In this document: in pieces, positions 47,006-56,434 of the stretch | How positions within the stretch are numbered: the stretch's first letter is position 1 | How the letters are laid out: every line of letters begins with the position of its first letter | DNA from: Seminibacterium arietis | GTDB taxonomy: Bacteria > Pseudomonadota > Gammaproteobacteria > Enterobacterales > Pasteurellaceae | Direction of reading: 5' to 3' | DNA length: 64,000 bases | Assembly (NCBI RefSeq): GCF_042675725.1 | Contig: NZ_JBHTJN010000011.1 | Location: 62,001 to 126,000 of the forward strand | Position numbers and translations under genes: made by a program | The notes under the pieces: generated by a model | Databases searched by the model: none | Seen by the model: only the letters and a program-made list of their open reading frames with translations | What the model was told of the DNA's origin: nothing

Positions 47006-47254
47006 ATGAAAATAACTTTGCTTCGCTCTAATCTTAGATTTGAACTCGACAACAGTCTGTCTATATTAGAAAACCTAGAAAGACACGGCATCCATCACGA
47101 ATATCAATGCCGCTCGGGTTACTGTGGTTCTTGTAGAGCAAAAATAAAAAAAGGGGAAATTTCTTACCAAGAAAAGCCCCTCGCTTTTTTAAACCAAGAT
47201 GAAATTTTACTTTGCTGTAGTCAAGCAATAGAAGATCTAGAACTTGATTTATAA
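47006..47254 (+). CDS. yfaE: 2Fe-2S ferredoxin YfaE, diiron cofactor maintenance
   Basis: 82-residue plant-type ferredoxin. Cluster ligands are in CRSGYCGSCRAK (Cys 35, 40, 43) and LLCCSQ (about 73). E. coli YfaE supplies electrons to regenerate the NrdB diiron-tyrosyl cofactor; its position right after nrdB fits. An uptake signal at 46987-46995 lies in the gap. The stop codon overlaps the convergent dapB stop by 6 nt. Confidence 0.92.
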   Translation: MKITLLRSNLRFELDNSLSILENLERHGIHHEYQCRSGYCGSCRAKIKKGEISYQEKPLAFLNQDEILLCCSQAIEDLELDL

Positions 47255-48064
47255 ATTATCTAGATCTAAAACATGAGTCATATCAAACAAACCATTTTCT
47301 TTAGTTGAAATCCATTTAGCTGCACGCACAGCTCCATTAGCAAAAGTCATTCTACTTGATGCTTTATGAGAAATCTCTACTCGTTCGCCAATATCAGCAA
47401 ACCACACTGTATGTTCTCCTACAACATCTGATGCACGTATTGTTGAAAAGCCGATTTCGTCTCTTTTACGCTCCCCTGTAATACCTTGTCGAGCAAACAC
47501 ACCATTAGTCTTTAAATCTCGACCTAATGTCTTAGCAATATGTTCTCCCATCGAAAGTGCGGTACCTGAAGGTGCATCGACTTTATGTCGATGATGAGCT
47601 TCAATAATTTCGATATCGCAATAGTCCCCCATTACTTTAGCCGCTTTTTCTAATAACTTAAATACTAAATTTACGCCGACACTAAAATTTGAGGCAAATA
47701 CGATACTAATATTATCAGCGGCTCTTCTAATTGATAATTTACCTTCTTCGTCAAACCCAGTTGTACCAATAATCAGTTTTTTTTGATATTTTTCACAAAA
47801 CTCTAAATGCTCTAGCGTCCCTTCAGGACGAGTAAAATCAATTAAAACATCAAATTTATCTTTGTATGCTGTTAAGTTATCGGAAATTTCCACTCCTAAA
47901 AATCCAATCCCAGCTAACTCACCTGCATCTGTACCAACTAATGAGGAATCTTTACGCTCAAAAGCAGCACTTAGTTTTACTCCCTCAGCACAGTGAACAG
48001 CTTGAATCAATTGTCTTCCCATGCGTCCACCAGCACCTGTAATTGCAATGTTCAATGTTGTCAT
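47249..48064 (-). CDS. dapB: 4-hydroxy-tetrahydrodipicolinate reductase
   Basis: 271-residue NAD(P)H enzyme of the lysine/diaminopimelate pathway. Start set at ATG 48064 (MTTLNIAITGAGGRMGRQL); the frame is open further upstream into the LysE-family gene but lacks family residues. Nucleotide motif GAGGRMG at about 10; substrate and catalytic motif EIIEAHHRHKVDAPSGTAL at about 155. E. coli DapB is 273 residues. dapD lies at 25 kb in this window. Confidence 0.96.
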   Translation of the reverse strand: MTTLNIAITGAGGRMGRQLIQAVHCAEGVKLSAAFERKDSSLVGTDAGELAGIGFLGVEISDNLTAYKDKFDVLIDFTRPEGTLEHLEFCEKYQKKLIIGTTGFDEEGKLSIRRAADNISIVFASNFSVGVNLVFKLLEKAAKVMGDYCDIEIIEAHHRHKVDAPSGTALSMGEHIAKTLGRDLKTNGVFARQGITGERKRDEIGFSTIRASDVVGEHTVWFADIGERVEISHKASSRMTFANGAVRAAKWISTKENGLFDMTHVLDLDNL

Positions 48065-48087
48065 ATTTGTTCCTTGTCGTTTACTTA

Positions 48088-48726
48088 TTAAGATAATGTT
48101 ACTAAAGTAGAAATTCCCGTGTAGATCAATCCACAACCAAAGTACAAAAATATTAATCCTGAAATGTAATCAACACAAGTTTTGTTTTTCACATAGAAAT
48201 TTCTTACGCTATTACGAGAAAAGAAAAAGGCAATAATCGAAAAATAAACAAAAGTTTCTAATCCTAATAATAAGCTAATCAATAACATATCTGTCCAGCT
48301 GAAAATATCGGCTATAAAACCAGATAATACGCTAGCAAAAAATACGATTACTTTAGCATTACTTAAATTAATTAATAACCCCTTAAAGACTTGACGTAAT
48401 ATATTGTCATTGGATTGGTTAAAATCACTGATACCATGCTCAATTGCTGTATTTTTAGCGGTATGTTTAATTATTGTCAAACCACTGTAGCTTAAATAAG
48501 CTCCACCTAAACACATAATAATATACTGTACTAAGTTATTTGTGCTATTCAGTAAAGACAAAGTTAGTATGCTTGCTCCAGACCAAAAGAAAATACCTAG
48601 TCCAATGCCAAAAGCAGCAGCCATACCATGATATTTTCCTTCATTAAGTGATTTACGGCTAACATACATAAAATCTGGTCCAGGACTAAGCAATCCTAAA
48701 AAATTGATGAATAGAATCGTAACCAT
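48088..48726 (-). CDS. LysE/RhtB family amino-acid exporter
   Basis: 212-residue membrane protein with about six hydrophobic segments. The family signature GLLSPGPDFMYVSRKSLNEGKYHGMAAAFGIGLG is at the N-terminus. Substrates in the family are amino acids such as threonine, homoserine or lysine; nothing here identifies which one. It sits 2 nt after pgpA and 23 nt before dapB on the same strand. Confidence 0.9.
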   Translation of the reverse strand: MVTILFINFLGLLSPGPDFMYVSRKSLNEGKYHGMAAAFGIGLGIFFWSGASILTLSLLNSTNNLVQYIIMCLGGAYLSYSGLTIIKHTAKNTAIEHGISDFNQSNDNILRQVFKGLLINLSNAKVIVFFASVLSGFIADIFSWTDMLLISLLLGLETFVYFSIIAFFFSRNSVRNFYVKNKTCVDYISGLIFLYFGCGLIYTGISTLVTLS

Positions 48727-48728
48727 TG

Positions 48729-49232
48729 TTATAAAAAGAAATAAAAAGAAATTATTTTAATCACAATAACACTATAAATAGCTGCTAATACATCATCGAT
48801 CATAATACCAAAACCACTTTTTAGTTTATTGTCAAAATAACGAATCGGAAAAAATTTGGTTATATCAAAAAAACGAAATATAACAAATGCTATCAGACAC
48901 CATTGCCATGTTAAAGCGGGTATAGCTAGCAACACGATAAAAATACCAACGATCTCGTCCCATACAATGCTACCGTGATCATGCACGCCAAGCGCTATCG
49001 ATGTTTTTTCGCATATCAAACAACCTAAAACAAAACAAATTATAGTTAATATGATAAAAAAAGATAAACTGATAAATTGCAATATTACCCAGCCAAGCAA
49101 TAAACCAACTAGAGAACCCCAAGTTCCTGGTGTTTTACTAATTAATCCAGCACCAAAACCCAAAGCGAGAAAATAAACTGGATTAGACAGTTTTAACTGC
49201 TTAATAGAATTAGAATTGTGTTTTTTTTGCAT
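48729..49232 (-). CDS. pgpA: Phosphatidylglycerophosphatase A
   Basis: 167-residue inner-membrane phosphatase that makes phosphatidylglycerol. Family motifs: GFGAGLISKTPGTWGSL near residue 26, HDHGSIVWDEIVGIF near 84 and FRFFDITKFFPIRYFD with GFGIMIDDVLAAIYS at the C-terminus. It starts 3 nt after thiL; the thiL-pgpA pairing is conserved in enterobacteria. Confidence 0.95.
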   Translation of the reverse strand: MQKKHNSNSIKQLKLSNPVYFLALGFGAGLISKTPGTWGSLVGLLLGWVILQFISLSFFIILTIICFVLGCLICEKTSIALGVHDHGSIVWDEIVGIFIVLLAIPALTWQWCLIAFVIFRFFDITKFFPIRYFDNKLKSGFGIMIDDVLAAIYSVIVIKIISFYFFL

Positions 49233-49235
49233 AAA

Positions 49236-50249
49236 TTATCCTACTTTGAAGTGATCAAAGCCTAAATTACAATCAAGTTCAACTTGCTCACCATTACGCT
49301 TGAATAATATTGTTTTTTTATGGTAAGAACGCTGAGGTCTAAGTTGTCCAACACAAGTATAATTAACTCCTATATGTGTTAAAGCTCGCTCTAATTTTGC
49401 TCGATTTAATTCAGATACAGTAAAACAAAGCTCATAATCTTCTCCCCCACTTAAAGCAAATTTTTCAGCTTGTACTTTTCCAAATACATTTATTAGAGAT
49501 TGAGAAATAGGAAGTTTCTCTAAATCAATCACAGCTGAACACTGACTGCGTTGCAAAATATGTCCTAGATCAGCTGCAAAACCATCAGAAATATCAATTG
49601 CAGCATTTGCTAAAGAAGAAACAGCCAATTCAAAACCAAGTAATACTCTTGGCGTTGGGCGTAAATGACGTTTAACAAGATATTGACAATCAGCATTTTC
49701 AAATTTAGTGACCGCACTTTTTGTTTGCAACAGTAATGATAGTCCACCTGCACTATCTCCCAAAAAGCCTGAAACATAAATCCAGTCTCCTGCCTTAGCA
49801 CTATGACGACATAATGCTTTCCCTTTAGGTACAACACCTTGAGCTGTAATTGTAATACTTAGATGATCACCTTTAGTAGTATCACCGCCAATCAAATCAA
49901 CATTGTAATGATCTAAAACATCAAAAAAACTATGGCTAAACTCCGTTAGCCATTGATGATCTATTTTAGGTAAAATCAAAGCGAGAGAAAACCATGCTGG
50001 TTCTGCACCCATAGCGGCTAAATCACTCAAATTAGTAGCAGCAGCTTTGTAGGCTAAGTCAGCTGGTCTAATATCTGGTAAAAAATGAGTATTCTCTACC
50101 ATTGTATCTGTCGTAATTGCAATTCTCTGATTTTCACGATGCTCTGTAATTGCACAATCATCACCGACAGATAAAAGTACATCTTTACGAGGCAGTCTCT
50201 TAGAAGCACAAAAATAATGTTGAATAATATCAAATTCACTATCAGTCAT
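49236..50249 (-). CDS. thiL: Thiamine-monophosphate kinase
   Basis: 337-residue PurM-like ATPase that phosphorylates thiamine phosphate to thiamine diphosphate. N-terminal GDDCAI (about 28), ITTDTMVENTHF (about 46), VDLIGGDTTKG and ISDGFAADLGH are typical. The gene follows nusB after 27 nt. Length near E. coli ThiL (325). An uptake signal lies near 49711. Confidence 0.95.
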   Translation of the reverse strand: MTDSEFDIIQHYFCASKRLPRKDVLLSVGDDCAITEHRENQRIAITTDTMVENTHFLPDIRPADLAYKAAATNLSDLAAMGAEPAWFSLALILPKIDHQWLTEFSHSFFDVLDHYNVDLIGGDTTKGDHLSITITAQGVVPKGKALCRHSAKAGDWIYVSGFLGDSAGGLSLLLQTKSAVTKFENADCQYLVKRHLRPTPRVLLGFELAVSSLANAAIDISDGFAADLGHILQRSQCSAVIDLEKLPISQSLINVFGKVQAEKFALSGGEDYELCFTVSELNRAKLERALTHIGVNYTCVGQLRPQRSYHKKTILFKRNGEQVELDCNLGFDHFKVG

Positions 50250-50276
50250 CGCTATGCTTCCCCTCGAACAATTGCT

Positions 50277-50705
50277 TTATTTACGTGACAACACTGGTGC
50301 AATCTTATCTAAAACACCATTAATATATTTATGACTTTCCTCTGCACCAAAAACTTTAGCTACTTCAATTGCTTCGTTGATAACAACTTTATAGGGTACA
50401 TCCAATTGGAATTTCAGTTCATAACTAGCTAAACATAGAATCGCTCGTTCAATTGGATCTAATTCATTCATATCTCGATCCAAATAAGGGGATAGAATGT
50501 TTTCTATATCATCAATGTATTGAACTGTATGTCGAAGTAACGTGCGAAAATAAGGTAAATCCACTCCTTTCATTTCTTGCTCTGTTACAAAATTCAGCTC
50601 AATAATATCAATAGAATTTTGAGAAATATACCAAGAGTATAATGCTTGAACAGCACATTCCCTAGCTCTACGACGCGGAGAAGATTTTTTAGGTTGTACT
50701 TTCAT
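50277..50705 (-). CDS. nusB: Transcription antitermination factor NusB
   Basis: 142-residue all-helical RNA-binding protein that, with NusE, promotes antitermination in rRNA operons. N-terminal RRRARECAVQALYSWY and the C-terminal PYKVVINEAIEVAKVFGAEESHKYINGVLDKI are diagnostic. It starts 2 nt after ribH; ribH-nusB-thiL-pgpA is the same order as in E. coli. Confidence 0.96.
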   Translation of the reverse strand: MKVQPKKSSPRRRARECAVQALYSWYISQNSIDIIELNFVTEQEMKGVDLPYFRTLLRHTVQYIDDIENILSPYLDRDMNELDPIERAILCLASYELKFQLDVPYKVVINEAIEVAKVFGAEESHKYINGVLDKIAPVLSRK

Positions 50706-50707
50706 AA

Positions 50708-51181
50708 TTATACCGTCTTAATTTCATTTAATAAGTTAATCATCTCTAATACAACTAAGGCTGCTTCTGCCCCTTTATTCCCCGCTTTAGTACCAGCTCG
50801 TTCAATAGCTTGTTCAATATTCTCAGTTGTTAGTACACCGAAAGCGACGGGAATATCTGACTGAATAGAAACTTGCCCCAAACCACTACTCGCTTCACCA
50901 GCGACATATTCAAAATGGGCAGTTCCTCCACGAATCACTGTTCCTAATGCAACAATACCATCAAATTTAGCCGTTTCAGCTAAACGGCGTGCTGCTAAAG
51001 GTAACTCGTAGGCACCTGGTACTCTAACTAAAGTAATATTTTCGTCTTTTACTTGACCAATGCGTTTTAAAGCATCTAATGCCCCCTCTAACAAACTTTC
51101 ATTAATAAAACTGTTAAAACGAGCCACTATTACAGCAACTTTCGCATTAGGAGCAACAACTACCCCTTCTAATGTTTTCAT
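50708..51181 (-). CDS. ribH: 6,7-dimethyl-8-ribityllumazine synthase
   Basis: 157-residue enzyme for the penultimate step of riboflavin synthesis. Start set at ATG 51181 (MKTLEGVVVAPNAKVAVIVARFN) with AAAGAG just upstream; an upstream in-frame start would add 21 unrelated residues. Signatures: RVPGAYELPLAARRLAE, ALGTVIRGGTAHFEYVAGEAS and GNKGAEAAL. I saw no FMN riboswitch upstream. Confidence 0.95.
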   Translation of the reverse strand: MKTLEGVVVAPNAKVAVIVARFNSFINESLLEGALDALKRIGQVKDENITLVRVPGAYELPLAARRLAETAKFDGIVALGTVIRGGTAHFEYVAGEASSGLGQVSIQSDIPVAFGVLTTENIEQAIERAGTKAGNKGAEAALVVLEMINLLNEIKTV

Positions 51182-51325
51182 ACTCTTTCCCAAATTATCT
51201 ATAACAAAATTTTTGCGAATTTTACCACAAAATTTCTTGCTCATGTAATAAATCCTATTTATTCTATTATAATCAGTGTCCGACTTTAAAATGCCTAAGA
51301 AACATCAAGCTAACCTTGCACAAGG

Positions 51326-51365
51326 TGTAATAAAATATTGACAGATGTAAAAATATAATTACAAT
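51326..51365 (+). promoter_or_regulatory. tyrP promoter with two TyrR-box-like sites
   Basis: TTGACA (51338-51343), 16-nt spacer and TACAAT (51360-51365). TGTAAAAATATAATTACA (51346-51363) matches the TyrR pattern TGTAAA-N6-TTTACA at 11 of 12 positions. TGTAATAAAATATTGACA (51326-51343) matches at 10 of 12. The sites are 20 bp apart centre to centre, about two helical turns, and cover the -35 and -10 region. E. coli tyrP also has two TyrR boxes. Confidence 0.65.
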
Positions 51366-51444
51366 CATCACTCTACGTTGGGATCTAACTGCATTTTGAA
51401 TCTAAATAAAAAATTTGTTATCCATAAAATTTAGGAACCTATTC

Positions 51445-52656
51445 ATGAAAAATAAAACTTTCGGTAGTGCTTTATTGGTTGCAGGTACAACCATAGGTGC
51501 GGGGATGCTAGCAATGCCACTTACATCAGCGGAAATGGGCTTCACTTACACACTAATATTGTTATTTTCACTTTGGATTTTACTCTCTTATAGTGCTTTA
51601 TTATTCGTTGAAGTTTATCAAAAAGCTGAACGTAAAGAAGCGGGTATCGCAACTTTGGCAGAACAATATTTCGGTATGGGCGGACGTATTATTACTACAT
51701 TATCTCTCGTAATTTTTATGTACGCTATCTTAGCTGCTTATGTTACTGGAGGAGGCTCATTACTAGCTGGTTTATTTGACTTTCTTGGTGATTCTGCAAA
51801 ACCTATTTCTATTATATTATTTACTATAATACTTGGTATATTTATCGTCATCAGTACTAGTGCTGTTGATGCTCTCACTAGATTATTATTCATCATTAAA
51901 CTAGTTGCATTTGCCCTTGTCTTAACGATGATGTTGCCATTAGTCAAAAGTGAAAATATTGTGGCAATGCCATTAAAAGACTTTTTGATTATTTCTGCTA
52001 GTCCAGTATTTTTCACTTCTTTTGGCTTCCATGTTATTATTCCAACTATTAATAATTACTTAGATGGTGATATTCGTCGCTTACGTATTGCTATTATTTT
52101 AGGCACAGGAATCCCATTAGTTGCATATATTTTATGGCAATGTGCTACTCATGGTGTTTTCCCACAGTCACAATTTATAGAGATCATTAATTCGGATCCA
52201 ACTTTAAATGGCTTAATTGCTGCAACCTATCAAGCAACTAACAGTAAACTTATCAGTAGTGCTGTACGAATTTTTTCAACATTGGCTTTGATCACTTCGT
52301 TTTTAGGCGTTGCTATCTCTCTATTTGATTGTTTAAATGATTTGCTTCAACGTATTAATATTAGAGCTGGTCGTATCGGATTAGGAGTATTAACATTTAT
52401 TCCTCCACTAGCGTTTGCTCTTTTTTATCCAGATGGATTTATTGCTGCTCTTGGTTATGCAGGACAACTATTCACATTCTATGGGCTTGTACTTCCTGTT
52501 GGTATGGTATGGATAGCTAGACGACGTTATCCAGATATGTCATACAGAGCTTTTGGTGGGACAATTGGATTAGTTATTGCTCTGCTACTTGGATTGCTAA
52601 TTATGTGCGTTCCTTTCTTGATCGAAGCAGGTTATTTACCTAAAGTGATTGGCTAG
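51445..52656 (+). CDS. tyrP: Tyrosine-specific transport protein TyrP
   Basis: 403 residues, the same as E. coli TyrP, with eleven membrane segments of the hydroxy/aromatic amino acid permease family. N-terminal GSALLVAGTTIGAGMLAMPL and FFTSFGFHVIIPTINNYL are typical of TyrP/Mtr/TnaB. Start set at ATG 51445; ten further open codons upstream lie in the leader. The TyrR-like sites upstream favour TyrP over Mtr. Confidence 0.88.
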   Translation: MKNKTFGSALLVAGTTIGAGMLAMPLTSAEMGFTYTLILLFSLWILLSYSALLFVEVYQKAERKEAGIATLAEQYFGMGGRIITTLSLVIFMYAILAAYVTGGGSLLAGLFDFLGDSAKPISIILFTIILGIFIVISTSAVDALTRLLFIIKLVAFALVLTMMLPLVKSENIVAMPLKDFLIISASPVFFTSFGFHVIIPTINNYLDGDIRRLRIAIILGTGIPLVAYILWQCATHGVFPQSQFIEIINSDPTLNGLIAATYQATNSKLISSAVRIFSTLALITSFLGVAISLFDCLNDLLQRINIRAGRIGLGVLTFIPPLAFALFYPDGFIAALGYAGQLFTFYGLVLPVGMVWIARRRYPDMSYRAFGGTIGLVIALLLGLLIMCVPFLIEAGYLPKVIG

Positions 52657-52680
52657 CTAGTTAAAAAAGCCTGAATCAAC

Positions 52681-52720
52681 AAAGTGCGGTAAAAAATATT
52701 AAATTATTTAACCGCACTTA
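52681..52720. terminator. Paired uptake signals acting as terminator after tyrP
   Basis: AAGTGCGGT (52682-52690) and ACCGCACTT (52711-52719) form a stem 26 nt after the tyrP stop. Inverted uptake-signal pairs commonly serve as terminators in Pasteurellaceae. Confidence 0.8.
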
Positions 52721-52749
52721 TTTAATTAGAATAAATTAATCAGAACTCG

Positions 52750-53668
52750 TTATTTTTTAATAGCATTTTCAATTTCGTCAATCATAATTCCCATGCTTTC
52801 TAATCCACCAAACGTTAAATACCAATTAATTGAGTTGAGATAAACAATTTGGTCATTTTTATAAGCCTCTGTCTTCTTAATAATAGCATTATCCAGTACT
52901 TTTTGAGCATTATTTAGTTTTTCAGTTATTGCGGCTGTACGATCAATTACAAATAAATAATCAGGATTTTTTTCCAGAATATATTCGAATCCAACACTCA
53001 TGCCGTGAGTAGAAAGAAGATTTAATAGCATTGTCTGCTGGAGTAAAACCAAAATTATTATACACTACAGCATAACGAGAGACGTCACCATAAACGCTCA
53101 CTTTACTTTCATTTACCAATGTGACCAATGCTGTCTTACCTTTAGTTTTTTCTGCTAAACTTTTCATTCGTTGTTCAAGGTTAGCTAATTTTTCTTTTGC
53201 TATATCCTGTTTAGAGAAAATTTGTCCTAATGCATTCACGTTTTGCTGAAAACTTTCATATAACTTAGTGTAATCTGTATGCATATAAAAAACGGGAGCA
53301 ATTTCTTTTAAACGATTAATTACTTTTTTCTGTCTCGTAGTTGCAATGATCAAATCTGGATTCAAATCATTAATTTTTTCAAAATCTGGCTCCTTAAGAG
53401 AACCTAAATTAACGTAATTTTCACTTTTAAATTCACTCAAATAATCAGGTATGTTGACTGACTTAGCCAAACCAACAATTTTGTTTTTTTCACCTAATGC
53501 TCTTACGCTATCTACAGCGGAAAAATCTAATACCACAACTCGTTGTGGATTTTGTGGAACAAGCTGCTTTCCTGCTGCATTTTCAACTGTAATATCGACC
53601 GCACTTACACTTGATACTGCCAATAACGCTAATAATGACGTTGCTAAAGTTAAGAAAGTTTTTTTCAT
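52750..53668 (-). pseudogene. Iron-siderophore binding protein gene with one-base frameshift
   Basis: Periplasmic binding protein of the YclQ/FatB/CeuE type. The first frame (53668 down to about 53020) has a signal peptide ending in SSVSA and the family pattern RVVVLDFSAVDSVRALG, then NNFGFTPADNAIKSS, before running into unrelated residues and stopping at 52961. The other frame picks up with STHGMSVGFEYILEKNPDYLFVID and runs to the normal end at 52750. The total of 919 nt is one base over 306 codons, so a single extra base near 53013-53022 explains it. As read, the importer at 53.7-56.4 kb lacks its binding protein. Confidence 0.82.
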
Positions 53669-53690
53669 TAATTACTCCTGTATTTGTTAT

Positions 53691-54455
53691 TTACGTTCTA
53701 AAATAGACGCCTATTTTATGATTACCTATTTCCCGAATTGGAATTTTCATATCATAAATTTGATGTAAAACTGCTTCTTGCATAATATCTGCAACTTTGC
53801 CCTGACAAACTAATTTACCCTCTCGCATAGCAACAATATAGTCCGAATAACAAGAAGCAAAATTAATATCATGAATGACAATGACTACAGTTTTATTTAA
53901 TTCGTTTGTCAACTTACGCAATATCTGCATAATTTGTACTGAATGTTTCATATCCAAGTTATTCAATGGCTCATCTAACAAAATATAATCTGTATCTTGA
54001 GCTAAAGTCATTGCAATATAAGCTCGTTGGCGTTGCCCTCCGCTGAGTGTATCAATATATTGAGACCGAATTTCATTCAAGTCCATATAATCTATTGCAT
54101 TATTAATAAAAGTACGGTCGGTTTTCGTTAAATTTCCTTTAGAATAGGGAAAACGACCAAATGCAACTAATTCCTCTACGGTTAAACGTAAGCTAATATG
54201 ATTAGATTGCTTTAAAATTGAAAGTTGTCTAGCAACATCTTCACTGTTTTGCTCATGAATAAGCCTCCCATTTAAACAAACTTTTCCATCATCAGCCATG
54301 AGCAAACGACTAATTATGGCAAGTAATGTACTCTTACCAGCTCCATTTGGACCAATAAAAGAAGTAATTTTCCCTTGAGGAATAGTCAAAGAAACGTTAT
54401 CTACAACTTTCTTATTACCATAAACTTTACTCACATTTCTTATTTCTATTGCCAT
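53691..54455 (-). CDS. Iron-siderophore ABC importer, ATPase
   Basis: 254-residue FecE/FepC-type ATPase: Walker A GPNGAGKST (about residue 36), signature LSGGQRQRAYIAMTLAQ, Walker B YILLDEPLNNLD. Nearest recalled relatives are YclP, FatE and CeuD, which serve catecholate siderophores. Its start overlaps the upstream permease by 10 nt. The substrate cannot be read from the ATPase. Confidence 0.9.
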   Translation of the reverse strand: MAIEIRNVSKVYGNKKVVDNVSLTIPQGKITSFIGPNGAGKSTLLAIISRLLMADDGKVCLNGRLIHEQNSEDVARQLSILKQSNHISLRLTVEELVAFGRFPYSKGNLTKTDRTFINNAIDYMDLNEIRSQYIDTLSGGQRQRAYIAMTLAQDTDYILLDEPLNNLDMKHSVQIMQILRKLTNELNKTVVIVIHDINFASCYSDYIVAMREGKLVCQGKVADIMQEAVLHQIYDMKIPIREIGNHKIGVYFRT

Positions 54456-55411
54456 TTTTTATTCGCTCTCAACAATAAGTAAACAAAATAACTACCTCCC
54501 ACAAAATTCACAATAATGCTTAAGGTTGTACCGAAGGTAAAAACTTGTGAAGCTAAAAATTGACCAAAAACCAAAGTGATAACAGAAATCAACATTGCTG
54601 ATGGAATCAAGATAGAATGCCGATAAGTTCGAATAAATTCAAAAGTTAAATTCATCACAAGCAATCCTAGGAAAGTTAAAGGTCCAACAAGTGCGGTGGA
54701 AACTGAAATTAAAATAGCAACTGCGACTAAAAGTCTCTTACTAATCTGCTGATAGTTAATACCCAGATTAATAGCGTGATCACGTCCTAGTGACAAGACA
54801 TCAAAATAGCGGATATATCGTAGAGTATACAATGTAGTGCATAATAAAATCACAATCGAAACCCACAGAATCTCTATATTAATATTATTGAAACTAGCAA
54901 ACCCTATATCCTGTGCAATTTGAAATTCATTTGGATCAATTAATACTTCCATGAAAGTAGTCATGCTTTGGAAAAATGTACCAAACACAATGCCCACTAA
55001 TAGTAAGAAGAATATGTTCTGTCTTGACTTATTAAATAAAAAATAATATAGCAATAAAGCAAATAAAATCATTGCTCCTGTGCAGACTGCAAATAACCAA
55101 ATTGACTTAATTTCCGCCAATGCATTAGATCCGAACACAAAAATAATTGACACTTGAATTAACAAATATAGATTATCCAATCCTAAAATACTTGGAGTCA
55201 AAATTCGATTATTTACTATAGTTTGAAAAATCATCGTCGCCAAAGCAAGAGATAGTCCTGTTACTACAATCGCTGATAAAGTTAATATTCTACTATTTAA
55301 CGCATATTCCCAACGCTTAGGTAACCCATAAAATAAATATAACGTCACTGAAAGTGCGGTCAAAATTAGCAATATAATAATTCGATTATGATAGTTTTTT
55401 CTTTTTTTCAA
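54446..55411 (-). CDS. Iron-siderophore ABC importer, permease 2
   Basis: 321-residue FecCD-family permease with about nine membrane segments, resembling YclO/FatC/CeuC. LSLGRDHAINLGINYQ (about 208) is the typical coupling loop, and VGPLTFLGLLVMNLTFEFI follows. It overlaps both neighbours by a few nucleotides, showing tight coupling within the operon. Confidence 0.9.
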   Translation of the reverse strand: MKKRKNYHNRIIILLILTALSVTLYLFYGLPKRWEYALNSRILTLSAIVVTGLSLALATMIFQTIVNNRILTPSILGLDNLYLLIQVSIIFVFGSNALAEIKSIWLFAVCTGAMILFALLLYYFLFNKSRQNIFFLLLVGIVFGTFFQSMTTFMEVLIDPNEFQIAQDIGFASFNNINIEILWVSIVILLCTTLYTLRYIRYFDVLSLGRDHAINLGINYQQISKRLLVAVAILISVSTALVGPLTFLGLLVMNLTFEFIRTYRHSILIPSAMLISVITLVFGQFLASQVFTFGTTLSIIVNFVGGSYFVYLLLRANKKWQ

Positions 55412-56361
55412 TCATATTGATACTGCCTTAGTAATAAATATAAGAAAATAGCACTACCAAAAACTCCTACTATTGCATTAATTGATATTTCATAAGGATA
55501 AATTACTGAACGACCTAAAATATCACAAAATAGAACGAAGACAGCACCTAAAAGTGCAGTGTGAGAAAGAACTTTCTTCAAATTATCCCCTAAATAAAGC
55601 GTAACAATATTTGGAATAATTAAACCTAAAAATGGAATGACTCCTACAGATACAATAACGATAGAAGAAACTGTCGCTACAATTGCCAGCCCAAGATAGA
55701 GTACTCGCTTGTAATTAAGACCAAGATTGATCGCAAAATCTTCTCCCATTCCTACAATCGAAAAACGATTAGCAAATAAATAAGCAATAATTAATGCAGG
55801 AATACTGAAATATAAGATCTCATACCGACCAGACATAATCAATGAAAAATCCCCTTGCAACCAACCAGATAGGTTTTGCAATAAATCTTGCTGATAAGCG
55901 ATAAATGCTGTAATAGAGCCAATGATATTACCAAACATAATACCGACCAAAGGAACAAATATTTGTTCTCTAAACTTCAAGCGAGATAAGATTGCTATAA
56001 AAACCAGTGTACCTACAAACGATACTATTACGGCAACTATAGTTTTTATTAGCATAGAAGCTGTAGGTAAAAATAAAATCGTAATTAAAATTCCTAACTT
56101 TGCACTATCCATTGTCCCTGCGGTAGTCGGAGAAATAAAACGGTTGCGACTTAATTGTTGCATAATGAAGCCACAAATACTCAATGAAGCTCCTGAAATA
56201 AGAATACTAATCAAACGAGGTAATCTACTGATTAAAAAAACATGCCACTGTTCAGAATCAAAATCAATCAGCCCTTTCAAATTCATCGTACTTACCCCTA
56301 AAAATAAGGAGATACTTGAGAAAAGCAATAGTAATATCAATAAATAGCGACGTTTAATCAT
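55408..56361 (-). CDS. Iron-siderophore ABC importer, permease 1
   Basis: 317-residue FecCD-family permease, the first gene of the operon, resembling YclN/FatD/CeuB. Family signatures are LPRLISILISGASLSICGFIMQQLSRN near residue 45 and GMGEDFAINLGLNY near 205, then VGVIPFLGLIIPNIV. No outer-membrane receptor gene is adjacent. I did not find a convincing Fur box in the 100 nt upstream. Confidence 0.9.
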   Translation of the reverse strand: MIKRRYLLILLLLFSSISLFLGVSTMNLKGLIDFDSEQWHVFLISRLPRLISILISGASLSICGFIMQQLSRNRFISPTTAGTMDSAKLGILITILFLPTASMLIKTIVAVIVSFVGTLVFIAILSRLKFREQIFVPLVGIMFGNIIGSITAFIAYQQDLLQNLSGWLQGDFSLIMSGRYEILYFSIPALIIAYLFANRFSIVGMGEDFAINLGLNYKRVLYLGLAIVATVSSIVIVSVGVIPFLGLIIPNIVTLYLGDNLKKVLSHTALLGAVFVLFCDILGRSVIYPYEISINAIVGVFGSAIFLYLLLRQYQYD

Positions 56362-56434
56362 AAAAACAAAGTGAAATAAAAATAATTATTAATCTAATCA
56401 TGAAATATTATACCTCAAAATAGGTATAAAATAC

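Noticed and set aside
51182..51325. Possible FMN riboswitch near ribH
   Set aside because: None of the conserved FMN-element segments is visible, and ribH is not the first gene type usually controlled by it.
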